A stretch of DNA of 64,000 nt from Desulfatibacillum alkenivorans DSM 16219 (GTDB lineage: Bacteria; Desulfobacterota; Desulfobacteria; Desulfobacterales; Desulfatibacillaceae). Numbering within the stretch: position 1 is the stretch's first letter; each line of letters begins with the position of its first letter. The notes below the pieces were generated by a model. It saw only the letters and a list, made by a program, of their open reading frames with translations. It ran no database searches and was not told the DNA's origin. The translations under genes and the position numbers were made by a program. The DNA lies in contig NZ_FQZU01000001.1 of assembly GCF_900142135.1 (NCBI RefSeq), forward strand, positions 62,001 through 126,000. The letters run 5' to 3'. Positions 33,855 to 43,050 of the stretch are shown here, piece after piece.

Positions 33855-35587
33855 TGTTGAGTCACCCGGAAGACTTCTTCGATGGAGGTTACGCCCGCCA
33901 GCACTTTATTGACGCCGTCCTGCCGTAAGGTGATCATGCCGTTTTCCACGGCCTTGGCCTTGATGGTGTTGGCGTCTGACGTGCTTAATAGCAGGGACTT
34001 GATGTCCTGGTCCATTAGCATGATTTCAAAGATGCCCTTTCGGCCGTGGTAGCCGGTCTGGAGGCATTCGGGACAGCCCACGGGCTTGAATATCTGGCCG
34101 TGCGCCAAATCCTCGGGCGTCATTTTTAAGAAAGCCATGGAGGCCTCGTCCGGCGTGTGGGGCTCCTTGCAATGAGGGCAGAGCACGCGCACCAGGCGTT
34201 GGGCCATGACCGCCAGGACCGACGATGAAATGAGAAAAGGCTCCACGTTCATGTCGATCAAACGGGTGATGGCGCTTGCCGAGTCGTTGGTATGCAGGGT
34301 GGAGAAAACCAAGTGGCCTGTCAGGGAGGATTGCACGGCGATTTCCGCGGTTTCCATATCGCGGATTTCACCCACCAGTATGACGTCCGGGTCCTGACGC
34401 ACAATAGACCTGAGCCCGCGGGCGAAGGTCAGGTCGATTTTCGGATTGACCTGAATCTGGCCGATGCCCGAAATCTGGTATTCCACCGGATCTTCAATGG
34501 TGATGATATTGATGTCTTCGGTGTTGATGGTGGAAAGGACCGCATAAAGGCTGGTGGTCTTGCCGCTGCCCGTGGGGCCCGTAACCAGGATAATGCCGTG
34601 GGGCTGATGGATCAGGCTATGGATGATTCTCAACTGTTCGCCGGTGAAGCCCACGTCCGTCAGTTTCAGGATGGTCGTGGATTTGTCCAACAAACGCAAG
34701 ACGATGCGCTCCCCGAATGTGGTGGGGATGGTGGAAACGCGGATGTCCACGTTGCGGTCGCCGATGCGGATTTCGATCCTGCCGTCCTGGGGCAGCCGCT
34801 TTTCAGCGATGTTCAGCTTGGCCATAACCTTGATGCGGGAAACCAAAGCCGATTGAATGCGTTTGGGCGGCTTGATGAGATCATACAGCACGCCGTCCAC
34901 GCGATACCGCACCTTGAGGATGGTCTGATAAGGCTCGATATGGATATCGCTGGCCCTGGCCTTGACCGCCTGGGACAGGATGTGGTTCACCAGTTTGATG
35001 ATGGGGGCGTCGCTGGTCTCCTCCAAAAGGTCGGCGGTTTTTTCGATCTCCGAAATAATGGAGTCCGCGCCTTCCTCCATGTCCGCAACCAACTGCTCGG
35101 CGCTGTCCCGCGCCATGTCGTATGCCATGTTGATGGCCGAGGTAATCGCGGCGCTGGGCGCCAGGATCGTGGTGACAGGCCCCGTGTTCAAAAGGGCGGC
35201 CAGGTCGTCCACCGCATCGAAGTCCGAAGGATCGGCCACGGCCACAAATACCTGCCGCGCCCGTTCCTCGTCCGAATCCGGTTCTTGTTCCTCTTCGGAC
35301 TCTTCGGCCAAAAACAGGGGAACCATTTTGTGCTTTTTCAAAAACTGGATGGGCGTTTGCTGGGTATAGTCGGCCGGCCCCGCGTCCAGGGGCAGTTCGT
35401 TCCACACCTCCAGGCCGTAATATTCACCCACGGCCTGAAGCCAGGCGTTTTCCTGCAACAGGTTCTTTTGGGCCAGGACGTCGCCCAGGGAGACGCCTTT
35501 TTCCGCGGAAACCCGCCTTGCATCTTCCAAAGCCTCCGGCGGCAGCCCGTGGTCTCTGACCAGTATTTCGTCCAGTGACGGAAGCAT
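33851..35587 (-). CDS. gspE: Type II secretion ATPase GspE
   Basis: A 578-residue cytosolic ATPase that drives the pseudopilus. The N-terminal region (about 1-170) contains an acidic insert (EESEEEQEPDSDEERARQ). The core has DIHIEPYQTILKVRYRVDGV, Walker A GPTGSGKTTSLY, an Asp box (EDPVEYQISGIGQIQVN) and GLRSIVRQDPDVILVGEIRD. Four zinc-binding cysteines sit in CPHCKEP and CPECLQTGYHGRKGIFEI, typical of GspE. Its first ATG shares one base with the gspD stop (TAATG), so the secretin and ATPase are coupled. Confidence 0.96.
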   Translation of the reverse strand: MLPSLDEILVRDHGLPPEALEDARRVSAEKGVSLGDVLAQKNLLQENAWLQAVGEYYGLEVWNELPLDAGPADYTQQTPIQFLKKHKMVPLFLAEESEEEQEPDSDEERARQVFVAVADPSDFDAVDDLAALLNTGPVTTILAPSAAITSAINMAYDMARDSAEQLVADMEEGADSIISEIEKTADLLEETSDAPIIKLVNHILSQAVKARASDIHIEPYQTILKVRYRVDGVLYDLIKPPKRIQSALVSRIKVMAKLNIAEKRLPQDGRIEIRIGDRNVDIRVSTIPTTFGERIVLRLLDKSTTILKLTDVGFTGEQLRIIHSLIHQPHGIILVTGPTGSGKTTSLYAVLSTINTEDINIITIEDPVEYQISGIGQIQVNPKIDLTFARGLRSIVRQDPDVILVGEIRDMETAEIAVQSSLTGHLVFSTLHTNDSASAITRLIDMNVEPFLISSSVLAVMAQRLVRVLCPHCKEPHTPDEASMAFLKMTPEDLAHGQIFKPVGCPECLQTGYHGRKGIFEIMLMDQDIKSLLLSTSDANTIKAKAVENGMITLRQDGVNKVLAGVTSIEEVFRVTQQ

Positions 35588-37710
35588 TATTCGGGCGTCT
35601 CCTCCTCTGCCGGTTCCTGAAATTCGTCTACCTTCTCGGGAGAATTGGGCAGGTAATCCTCTACATTGATAACCTGTTCCGGCTTGCGCTTATACAATTC
35701 AATGACGTTTTTCTCCACTTCCTTGATGGATTCGATCTTCTTATCGGATATTTCCTTGGCCTCGGTGGGCGTCTGGATAATCCGGGGAGTGAGGAAGACG
35801 TACAAATTGGTTTTTTCCCGCTTTTCGGTCTTGCTTCTAAAGGCCCAACCCAGCCAGGGGATATCGCCCAGACAAGGCACCTTATAAGTGCCGCCCTCGG
35901 TGCTTTCGTCTATCAGGCCGCCGATGACGATGGTGTTTCCGTCCTTGACGATAACCGTGGTGTCGGCCTTGCGTTTATAAGTGGTGGGCTGGGTGGTGGT
36001 TCCGGCCGTCTCAATAAGCCGGGTGACTTCCTGAAACACGTCCAGCCTGACCAAACGCTCCTGGCTGATCTGGGGGGTGATTTTCAGGGTGACGCCCACG
36101 TCGCGGTATTCGTAGCTTGTGTAGTCCACGCTGGAGCTGGATGTGTCCTGGCGGGTGACGTAAGGCACGTTTTTGCCAACGTAGATTTCAGATTCTTCGT
36201 TGTTCGTGGCCAGAATGTGGGGCGCGGACAGAATGTGGACGTCCGAGTCGTTTTTATAGGCCCGCATGACGGCGCCCAGGGTGGGAAAGTAAATGTCGCC
36301 GATTTTGATGTTCTCGCCGATCACGCCCATGGAAAAGGCCGTGGGAAAGCCAGCCACGCCGGAAGCGATTTCCGCCGTAGTGGGAAAGAGCGTATAAGCG
36401 CCTTCGCTTCCTGCGCCGCCCGATCCGGCCCAGCCCACCGCCTGATCGCCGTTGACCTCAAAGTTGTCGCCCAGACGCCATTCCACGCCCAGTTCAAAGG
36501 CCTTGTCCGTGGAGACTTCCATGATCAGGGCTTCGATATAAACCATGGACCTGGGAATATCCAGTTTTTCGATCACGTCCTTAAGAACCTTGAAGTCCTC
36601 TTTATCCGCCACGATGATGATGCTGTTCGTCGCCTTATCCGCAGAGATCTGCACATCCTTGGAAACCACCGGAGCTTCGGCTTTGTTCTTGGTGTCGGTC
36701 TGCTTGCCGGGCAGAGCCTGGAGCACCTTCACCACCTCTTCGGCCGTGGCGTTTTGCAGATAAACCACCTGAATTTTGCCTTCGCCTGTGGGCTGCTCTT
36801 TATCCAGCAAATCAACAAAGGAGAGGATGGCCTCGGTATCGTCTTTGGAGGCCAGGATAATCAGGCTGTTGGTGCGTTCGTCCGCCACGATTTTAACCAC
36901 GTCCCCGGAGTCCGCCACGGTCTGTGCATTTTTTGACTTGGTTCTGACGCGGGGGCGCCGGGCAGTGTCGCCTTTGCTTTCAAACAGCGTGGTGGCCAGC
37001 TTGGCCATTTCGGCCGCCCCGGCGTGATGGAGCGGAACGACAGTCAGTTCTTCTCCAACGCCGTGGACGTCAATGGCGTTAAGAATTTTGACAAGACGCT
37101 GGATGTTGGATTCCACGTCCGTGACAATCAAAGTGTTGGTGGGGCTGTAAGCCACCAGCAGGCTGCCCTTGGAAACCATGGGCTGAAACAGCTTGACCAC
37201 GTCCTCCACCTGGGCGTAGTCCATGGAAATCAATTGGGTGACCACTTTGTCGGTCTCGGAAATGCGATGATTGAAAAGCCGGGTTTCCGGGTTTTTCGTC
37301 TTGGCGTCGGGCGCAGGAACGACCTTGGTGAGAGAGCCCACCTGAACCGTGGCGTATCCGTATACTTCCAGTACGGACAGGAACACCTGATAGGCTTCAT
37401 CGGGCGTGACTTTTTTGGGCGACATGATGGTGATTTTGCCCCGCACCTTGCTGTCCAGAACAAAGTTATGCCCGGTTACTTCGCTGATGTATTTTACGAA
37501 TTCCGCAATCTCGGCATCCTCGAAGTCAATCTGGATCAGGCCTTCCTCTTCCTGGTCGACCCCGGAATCGGAGGGCTCGAGGACTTCTTCCACGCCGTTG
37601 GAAGAGTCTGCACCCGTCACCCGGGCGGCCTGGACGTTCGTCCCCAGCAGGATCGCAACTGCGAGGAGCGCCAGCATAAAGCGCAGGGATTTCGCCATGT
37701 GAGTCATCAT
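35587..37710 (-). CDS. gspD: Type II secretion secretin GspD
   Basis: About 707 residues. A signal peptide (MAKSLRFMLALLAVAILLGT) leads to an Asp/Glu-rich spacer and the N0-N3 domains (IDFEDAEIAEFVKYISEVTG, NTLIVTDVESNIQRLVKIL, TNSLIILASKDDTEAILSFV). The secretin channel domain has VPYVTRQDTSSSSVDYTSYE and VGVTLKITPQISQERLVRLD and, later, TTVIVKDGNTIVIGGLIDES. It forms the outer-membrane pore. The start at 37710 follows GAGGCG; an ATG at 37737 lies inside the preceding gene. No pilotin (GspS) is nearby. Confidence 0.96.
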   Translation of the reverse strand: MMTHMAKSLRFMLALLAVAILLGTNVQAARVTGADSSNGVEEVLEPSDSGVDQEEEGLIQIDFEDAEIAEFVKYISEVTGHNFVLDSKVRGKITIMSPKKVTPDEAYQVFLSVLEVYGYATVQVGSLTKVVPAPDAKTKNPETRLFNHRISETDKVVTQLISMDYAQVEDVVKLFQPMVSKGSLLVAYSPTNTLIVTDVESNIQRLVKILNAIDVHGVGEELTVVPLHHAGAAEMAKLATTLFESKGDTARRPRVRTKSKNAQTVADSGDVVKIVADERTNSLIILASKDDTEAILSFVDLLDKEQPTGEGKIQVVYLQNATAEEVVKVLQALPGKQTDTKNKAEAPVVSKDVQISADKATNSIIIVADKEDFKVLKDVIEKLDIPRSMVYIEALIMEVSTDKAFELGVEWRLGDNFEVNGDQAVGWAGSGGAGSEGAYTLFPTTAEIASGVAGFPTAFSMGVIGENIKIGDIYFPTLGAVMRAYKNDSDVHILSAPHILATNNEESEIYVGKNVPYVTRQDTSSSSVDYTSYEYRDVGVTLKITPQISQERLVRLDVFQEVTRLIETAGTTTQPTTYKRKADTTVIVKDGNTIVIGGLIDESTEGGTYKVPCLGDIPWLGWAFRSKTEKREKTNLYVFLTPRIIQTPTEAKEISDKKIESIKEVEKNVIELYKRKPEQVINVEDYLPNSPEKVDEFQEPAEEETPE

Positions 37711-37729
37711 TCGCCTCTTGTGAGTCGCC

Positions 37730-38872
37730 TTAATCATTCATTACCTCTTTAAACTCGTCCATATCCTTGAGGACAGCCAGGTCTTGATCTTCTTCGGCCC
37801 AGTCCAGGACAGCCTTATCCATGTTCACAGCCATTTTCAAATACTTGACGGCCTCTTGCAGGGCGCCCTCACGGGCGTACAGACACGCCAGGTTGTAGCA
37901 GGGGTCCACATAGGCCGAGTCGGCGGTCATGGCCTGGATGAAGCCGTCTTTGGCTTCCTCCATTCGGCCGTTTTCCATGTCTATGACAGCCCTGTTATTC
38001 AAGCTGGGGGCATAGGTGGGATCTTCTATCAAACTTCTGGTGTAATAAGCCCGCGCTTCGTCCATCCTTCCCAGCATTTGGCTGTCCAGGCCCTTGGAAT
38101 ACCACCGGGACGCCACAATGGCCGGAGGATCTTCATTCACTTCAGGCTCTACAGGGGCGGCCGGCTCAACGGGCTCTTCCCGCAAGTTGTCCTCTTGAAA
38201 ACTTCCCCTCCGGCGGGGAGTATTTTTAAATTCCATCTTGTCGAAACCCGGCAAGGAGGCGAACCGTTCATTCTCCTTGGCCATGGTCCAGGCGTTTTCG
38301 CGCCGGTATCTGGGCCTGCGTCCTTCCTCCATACCCTCCGGCCTGCGCCGCTTGGGTGCAAAGGGCTCCTGGTTTTCCGACCACAGAGCCTGAGATTCCA
38401 CCAGCGCCCTGGCCCTGGCTTCGGTTTCCTTGGCCGCTTCCGTCTTCGGCTGCTCTTCCGCCCTGGCCACCAGTTGGCCTCTGACCGGCCTTTGGCTTCC
38501 TGAATAAGGGCGCCCGTTTCGGTCCAGAATATTTGCAGGCGCTTCCTCTTGCTCCTCCAATTCGAACTGCTTTTCCTGCTCCTGCAAAAAGTCGTCTTCC
38601 ATTTCTTCTTCCGGAGCCTGGACTTCATTCTTCACCGGGGGAGTTGCATCAGCCCGCATCTTGCCGGAGTCCGGTCCGTGAAGACGGCCGGCGATCAGGA
38701 ATCCCGAGTATCCGACCAGAAAAATGAGAACAACTCCAACCACGATCCAAATAAGGCGTTTGCCTTTGCCCCGGCCCGGCCCTTCTTGGGGCCCGCCGCT
38801 TCCGGGAAACGGCCCTTTTCGGGCGTCCTGCTCTTTTTGAGCTTTTTCAAGTGCGCTGTGTATAGTACTCAT
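37730..38872 (-). CDS. GspB-like TPR protein
   Basis: 380 residues. The N-terminus MSTIHSALEKAQKEQDARKG resembles the start of GspB/PulB-type proteins, and one membrane segment follows (about 40-62, LIWIVVGVVLIFLVGYSGFL). The middle (70-240) is a charged, low-complexity linker rich in Glu, Arg and Pro. The C-terminus (about 260-370) has TPR units (YSKGLDSQMLGRMDEARAYY, LNNRAVIDMENGRMEEAKDG). The type II GspB usually has a short periplasmic domain and no TPR, so this may be an adapted form working with the GspA-like ATPase next to it. A 20-bp gap separates it from gspD. Confidence 0.6.
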   Translation of the reverse strand: MSTIHSALEKAQKEQDARKGPFPGSGGPQEGPGRGKGKRLIWIVVGVVLIFLVGYSGFLIAGRLHGPDSGKMRADATPPVKNEVQAPEEEMEDDFLQEQEKQFELEEQEEAPANILDRNGRPYSGSQRPVRGQLVARAEEQPKTEAAKETEARARALVESQALWSENQEPFAPKRRRPEGMEEGRRPRYRRENAWTMAKENERFASLPGFDKMEFKNTPRRRGSFQEDNLREEPVEPAAPVEPEVNEDPPAIVASRWYSKGLDSQMLGRMDEARAYYTRSLIEDPTYAPSLNNRAVIDMENGRMEEAKDGFIQAMTADSAYVDPCYNLACLYAREGALQEAVKYLKMAVNMDKAVLDWAEEDQDLAVLKDMDEFKEVMND

Positions 38873-40726
38873 TTAGTCAGACAATTCCGGTAAATGTTGT
38901 GCCAGCTGATACATCAGGCCAATGGTGGTGGGCCCAGCCACCCCGTCAGCCCGAATGCCAAAATCCGTTTGAAAACTTTTGATCGCTTGGGATGTCCTGG
39001 GACCGTAAACTCCGTCCTTGCTCAGGCTGTATCCCCCGTGAATCAGCACGTCCTGTATCCAGTTGACCAAGGGGCCTTTGTCGCCCAGGCCAATCCTGTT
39101 TATCCATAATTTTTCCGGAATCAGCCACACGAGGCCGCCGGAAAAACGCTTTTCAAAATCATCCAGGGAAACCTCCACCGGATTCCCCGCCGCGTCCGAC
39201 ACCACAAAGCCGCCGGAGAAAGAACCCACCACCACGGCGTGCCCGCCCTGGGAGTCTTCCAAGCCTTTGAGACTGGCGCGGAAAGGCCTTTGGAAAAACT
39301 TGACGACCTCGGCCCGGGCTCGAAAGGAGACAATTCCCGCCTGCTCATCCCCGTACAGCGCCTTGATTCCGGCGTTGGACTCATACAGGCTGAACAATTT
39401 CGCAAGGCTGGTTTCCGTATCCAAAGCCCAGGCGCCAACCGTCCGGACGGGCTCCGGCTCCGGGGTTTTTTCTTCCATTTGAACTACAGGCTGCGCTGCA
39501 GGAGGTTCAGGCTCTGAAGCCTCGACCATGGGCGCTTCTTGGGCGGGCGGGGGGGCCTCTTTATTTTCTTTCGGCTCAGCAACAGGCGCCAAGGCTTCCG
39601 TAACGGCCATGGACTCCGGTTCAGCCGGGCTCTCCACAACAGGTTCGGCCGGCGCCGCCGGAGGGGCGGCGGTCCCGGGAGCGGCGAGCCGGGGCGCTTT
39701 CGGCGCCTGAGGCGCCGGGGCCTCCAGTGCTTTGGGCGCCTCCACGGTTGGGGGCGCGGGGGCGGCGACCTGGGTTTGAGCCTCTGGTTGAACTTCGGCT
39801 GTATTATTCTGGCCCTGCCAGAATCCGTAGGCGACTCCCAGCACGGCGGCGGCCGCAAAAACAGCCATGAGCGACACGTATGCCCAGGAAGCCTTTTTTT
39901 CCGGCATGGCGGCGGGCGTATGCCCCGTGACTTCCTTTGCCGCTTGCAAAATGAGGTCTTTGTCAATCTGCTTTAAATTGCGCGAATACGCAGCCAGCAA
40001 GGACCGGTCGCAAACCGCGTTGATTCGGCGGGGAATGCCCCGGCACGAAGCGTATAAGGCCTTATACGCGCCGTTGGTGAACGGAATGCGGCCTTTGCAG
40101 CCGGCCACCATCATGCGATGCTGAATGTACGCTTTTACATCCTCAAAATCCAGGGCGTCCAGGCTGTATCGAACCACGATGCGCTCATTTAGCTGGCGCA
40201 ATTCGTTCATGCTCAGCACATGCACCAGCTCCTCCTGGCCCACCAGCACGATTTGCAAAAGTTTTTCCTTATCCGTTTCCAGGTTGGAAAGGATGCGCAC
40301 CTGCTCCAGGACGTCCCGGGAGAGGTTTTGCGCTTCGTCCAAAAGCAAAACCACGTTTCGCCCGGAGGAGAAGCTATCCAGCAAAAAAGCATTGATGGCG
40401 TCCAGGTATCCCTTTTTTCCCCGGGTTTCAGGCGCGTCAATGCCGAACTCGTCGCAAATGGTGGGCAGCAGGTCATCCGCCGTTAAAAACGGATTGATGA
40501 CAAGCGCCGTTTTGACGTTCTGGTCCAAATCCGACAGCAGCGATCTCAGCAAGGTGGTCTTGCCCGTGCCCACGCCGCCGGTGATCATCACAAACCCCTT
40601 GCGTTGCGTGATGCCGTACACAAGGTGGTCCATGGCCTCCTGGTGCCCCCGGCTTAAATACAAATAGCGGGGATCGGGCGTGGTGTGAAACGGATTTTCT
40701 TTAAGGCCGAAATGTTCGTAATACAT
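38873..40726 (-). CDS. gspA: GspA/ExeA-like AAA ATPase with peptidoglycan-binding C-terminus
   Basis: 617 residues. The AAA domain (1-270) starts MYYEHFGLKENPFHTTPDPR, then Walker A GGVGTGKTTLL, Walker B VVLLLDEAQNL and the arginine region CRGIPRRINAVCDR. A membrane segment lies at about 283-305, followed by a long Pro/Ala/Glu linker. The C-terminus has a small domain (about 430-530) and a PG_binding_1 repeat (LGDKGPLVNWIQDVLIHGGY to GVAGPTTIGLMYQL). In Aeromonas, ExeA with ExeB remodels peptidoglycan so the secretin can assemble. Gene order gspC, gspA, gspB, gspD supports the same role. Confidence 0.85.
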   Translation of the reverse strand: MYYEHFGLKENPFHTTPDPRYLYLSRGHQEAMDHLVYGITQRKGFVMITGGVGTGKTTLLRSLLSDLDQNVKTALVINPFLTADDLLPTICDEFGIDAPETRGKKGYLDAINAFLLDSFSSGRNVVLLLDEAQNLSRDVLEQVRILSNLETDKEKLLQIVLVGQEELVHVLSMNELRQLNERIVVRYSLDALDFEDVKAYIQHRMMVAGCKGRIPFTNGAYKALYASCRGIPRRINAVCDRSLLAAYSRNLKQIDKDLILQAAKEVTGHTPAAMPEKKASWAYVSLMAVFAAAAVLGVAYGFWQGQNNTAEVQPEAQTQVAAPAPPTVEAPKALEAPAPQAPKAPRLAAPGTAAPPAAPAEPVVESPAEPESMAVTEALAPVAEPKENKEAPPPAQEAPMVEASEPEPPAAQPVVQMEEKTPEPEPVRTVGAWALDTETSLAKLFSLYESNAGIKALYGDEQAGIVSFRARAEVVKFFQRPFRASLKGLEDSQGGHAVVVGSFSGGFVVSDAAGNPVEVSLDDFEKRFSGGLVWLIPEKLWINRIGLGDKGPLVNWIQDVLIHGGYSLSKDGVYGPRTSQAIKSFQTDFGIRADGVAGPTTIGLMYQLAQHLPELSD

Positions 40727-40743
40727 GGACCTTGCCGCCGGTT

Positions 40744-41604
40744 TTATTCAAAGCTGTAATTCAAACTTGTGGGGTTTCCGCCGCGCTTGATCTGCAGGGA
40801 GACCTCTTCCGCATTTTTAAGACTCTGATATAAAGACAAGATGTCTTCCGTATCCTGAATTTCCCTATCGTTGATTCCCTGGATGACGTCTCCGTCTTCC
40901 AGCCCCATTTCCTTGAAGATGGAATTGGGCTTGATTCGCCTGAGCATAAGCCCCGCCGGCTTGCCGTCTTCAAATACAGGCCGGACGTTGATCTGGGTCA
41001 TTAATTGATTGATATTCTGCAGGGCGTTGTTAATCTGCTCCTTGCCCACTTTAAAATCGCGGCCCGAAGAGTCCCGGACCGGGGCGGGCCCGCTGGAGGG
41101 CCCTCTTCTGCGAGCCTTTTTCTCGTCGTCGTCCATGACAAGAAGCTCGTCCCGGCCGTTTACGTGCAAAACCACCTTGCCGCGCATGATCTGCCGAAGC
41201 TGCGCTCCCTGTACGTCGTCGCCGATCCGGTACAAATCGGAAGATCTCGCCTTGGCGTCTTCAATAAATGCGCAGGCGTATTTTTCCGGGCCTGTGATGG
41301 TGCCCAAAAGGCTCAGTTTGAGGGACGTGAGGTCAATGTCCTCCACAGGTTTGGGAGGAGGCGCAACCGCGGGCTCCTTGGGTTTTATGGTGTGAAACAG
41401 ATCCCTTTGCACCACGGACCTCTTGTATTCGCTGTAAGGAGAGGTCTTTTGGGGCGTCTGGGAGGCTTGGGGGCTAACCTCCGTCAAAACCACGGGCATT
41501 GCGCCGACTTTGGACTCCGCCACCTGATAAAAGGCGTCCACGGCCAGGTATGCAACCAGCGTTATAACTAACAAATTCAAGGCTATTGGCGCAAATTTCT
41601 TCAT
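40744..41604 (-). CDS. gspC: Type II secretion protein GspC
   Basis: 286 residues. The single N-terminal membrane segment is ALNLLVITLVAYLAVDAFYQ. A Pro-rich linker and the homology region (about 75-140, DLFHTIKPKEP then LKLSLLGTITGPEKYACAFI) follow, ending in a PDZ domain (190-286) with GLMLRRIKPNSIFKEMGLED and GDVIQGINDREIQDTEDILS. GspC joins the inner-membrane platform to the secretin. The ATG at 41604 follows GCAGGATG; the longer frame to 41661 overlaps gspN. It lies between gspN and the ATPase genes, an order often seen in deltaproteobacteria. Confidence 0.92.
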   Translation of the reverse strand: MKKFAPIALNLLVITLVAYLAVDAFYQVAESKVGAMPVVLTEVSPQASQTPQKTSPYSEYKRSVVQRDLFHTIKPKEPAVAPPPKPVEDIDLTSLKLSLLGTITGPEKYACAFIEDAKARSSDLYRIGDDVQGAQLRQIMRGKVVLHVNGRDELLVMDDDEKKARRRGPSSGPAPVRDSSGRDFKVGKEQINNALQNINQLMTQINVRPVFEDGKPAGLMLRRIKPNSIFKEMGLEDGDVIQGINDREIQDTEDILSLYQSLKNAEEVSLQIKRGGNPTSLNYSFE

Positions 41605-41647
41605 GTTTTCATCCTGCCCAGGCCAGGCCCTGCCTTGGGCTTCCAAT

Positions 41648-42517
41648 TCATTTGGGGGCAAACTGCATATCGCCCAGGGTTCCGGTTACGGTAAAGGGAA
41701 TGGCGTCGCCGGGTTTTTTATTCCTGAAAACCGTTTGGGCGATTTTTCCCAGGTCGGACTCGTAAAAGGTCCGCGTGGGTTCCATGCTGCCTTTTAAGTT
41801 GACCCTGCTTCTGGCAATGTCCTTGTTCAGACGAATGGCGCCGGAAAAGCGCCCCCGGACCAAATCCCCTTTCAGCACAAAATCCTTTACGTCAATTTTT
41901 CCGTTTTTCATGGAAATTTGAGCGGTGATTTCGTCGTACGGGATATTCATGCCCGCGCCTATGCCGGTCCACATGACCATATTGCCGGAGGAGATGGAAA
42001 AGTCTCCCTCTCCCTCCATATCCATCCATCTTTCCGTCAGGTTGGAGAAGGTGAACTCGCCGCTTAAAGAACCTGTCACCAGCCCGGGTTCGGGAATGCG
42101 CGAGACCGCATCCATAACGCTGAGGTCAATGCGCTGGAAGCCTATAAATCCTTGGTAAGGGCCTCTGACGCTCTTGGCGTTATCCGAGGCCTTTACTTTG
42201 CCGTCCACTTCTCCGCCGTAGATGGATGCCGCTATGTCTACGTTGGGCTTTTTGCGTATCAAGGAAATGATGGACGGCGAAAACACGACCTCTTCAGCCT
42301 GTAAAAGAACCCCGGTCCGGTCGCTTACGCCAGGGCGTTCCAGGCGGACGCTGGTCAGCCCCGCCGGGGCGATTCCGCCGATAAAGACGTCCTTTTTGAG
42401 TTCTTTGGTCAGGCGCATTTCCACGAAACGCCCCGCTTGATCGGCGGGAAACAAAATCGCCAAAAAGAAAACCAGGGAGCACAAGGTATATGCTGTATAT
42501 CCGAAAAACTTCTTCAT
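41648..42517 (-). CDS. gspN: Type II secretion protein GspN
   Basis: 289 residues. One N-terminal membrane segment (about 5-25, YTAYTLCSLVFFLAILFPAD) precedes a periplasmic, beta-rich domain with FSPSIISLIRKKPNVDIAAS, SLSGEFTFSNLTERWMDMEG and KDFVLKGDLVRGRFSGAIRL. This is the deltaproteobacterial form of GspN, similar to AsmA-like lipid-contact domains. Its exact role in secretion is unclear. The start overlaps the gspM stop by four bases. Confidence 0.85.
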   Translation of the reverse strand: MKKFFGYTAYTLCSLVFFLAILFPADQAGRFVEMRLTKELKKDVFIGGIAPAGLTSVRLERPGVSDRTGVLLQAEEVVFSPSIISLIRKKPNVDIAASIYGGEVDGKVKASDNAKSVRGPYQGFIGFQRIDLSVMDAVSRIPEPGLVTGSLSGEFTFSNLTERWMDMEGEGDFSISSGNMVMWTGIGAGMNIPYDEITAQISMKNGKIDVKDFVLKGDLVRGRFSGAIRLNKDIARSRVNLKGSMEPTRTFYESDLGKIAQTVFRNKKPGDAIPFTVTGTLGDMQFAPK

Positions 42518-43050
42518 TTTTCCTTCTCAGCTTCGATGGTGGTCACCTGGAAAGTGGCGCTGACGCCGTAATCGTCCTCCCGTTGGGAGCGCGTGACGGT
42601 AATGCGGCGCACGGACAAAAAGTTGGGGGAGGTTTCAATCTTGTGCAAGTAATTGAGCAACTCCTCCGTGGTTACGTCGTCCAGCTTGATGTCTGCGATG
42701 GTTTGCACGAAATCGCTGTTGGCGATGGGTTTTTTGCTGGACTTGATGTACTTGGTCTTGCCCATGACGCCGGCCTGGCGCGCCAGCTGCCCCAGGTAAT
42801 TATCCAGGGAGAAGTCCTTGCGGTTGATCAGTTTGTCCCAGTCGCCGTTTGTATTCATCTTGGCCTTTTTATATTCCTCGGCCAATTCCATGATGGATAC
42901 AAGGTTGCTTTCCATCTTTCGGAGCTCCGCCTGCCTCTTCCGGCTTCCTTCCAGGGCCGGGGTGATGATGAAGGCGTGGACCAGAATCGCGAACGCCACA
43001 AAGATTCCCGCAGCCAGGATTAATTTTTCTCTATTTCCAAGCCTGTTCAT
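42514..43050 (-). CDS. gspM: Type II secretion protein GspM
   Basis: 178 residues. After a short cytosolic head (MNRLGNREKLI) comes one membrane segment (LAAGIFVAFAILVHAFIITP), a coiled coil (RKRQAELRKMESNLVSIMEL) and a small ferredoxin-like periplasmic domain (TEELLNYLHKIETSPNFLSV, DDYGVSATFQVTTIEA). GspM pairs with GspL in the inner membrane. It overlaps gspL by four bases and gspN by four bases. Confidence 0.88.
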   Translation of the reverse strand: MNRLGNREKLILAAGIFVAFAILVHAFIITPALEGSRKRQAELRKMESNLVSIMELAEEYKKAKMNTNGDWDKLINRKDFSLDNYLGQLARQAGVMGKTKYIKSSKKPIANSDFVQTIADIKLDDVTTEELLNYLHKIETSPNFLSVRRITVTRSQREDDYGVSATFQVTTIEAEKEK

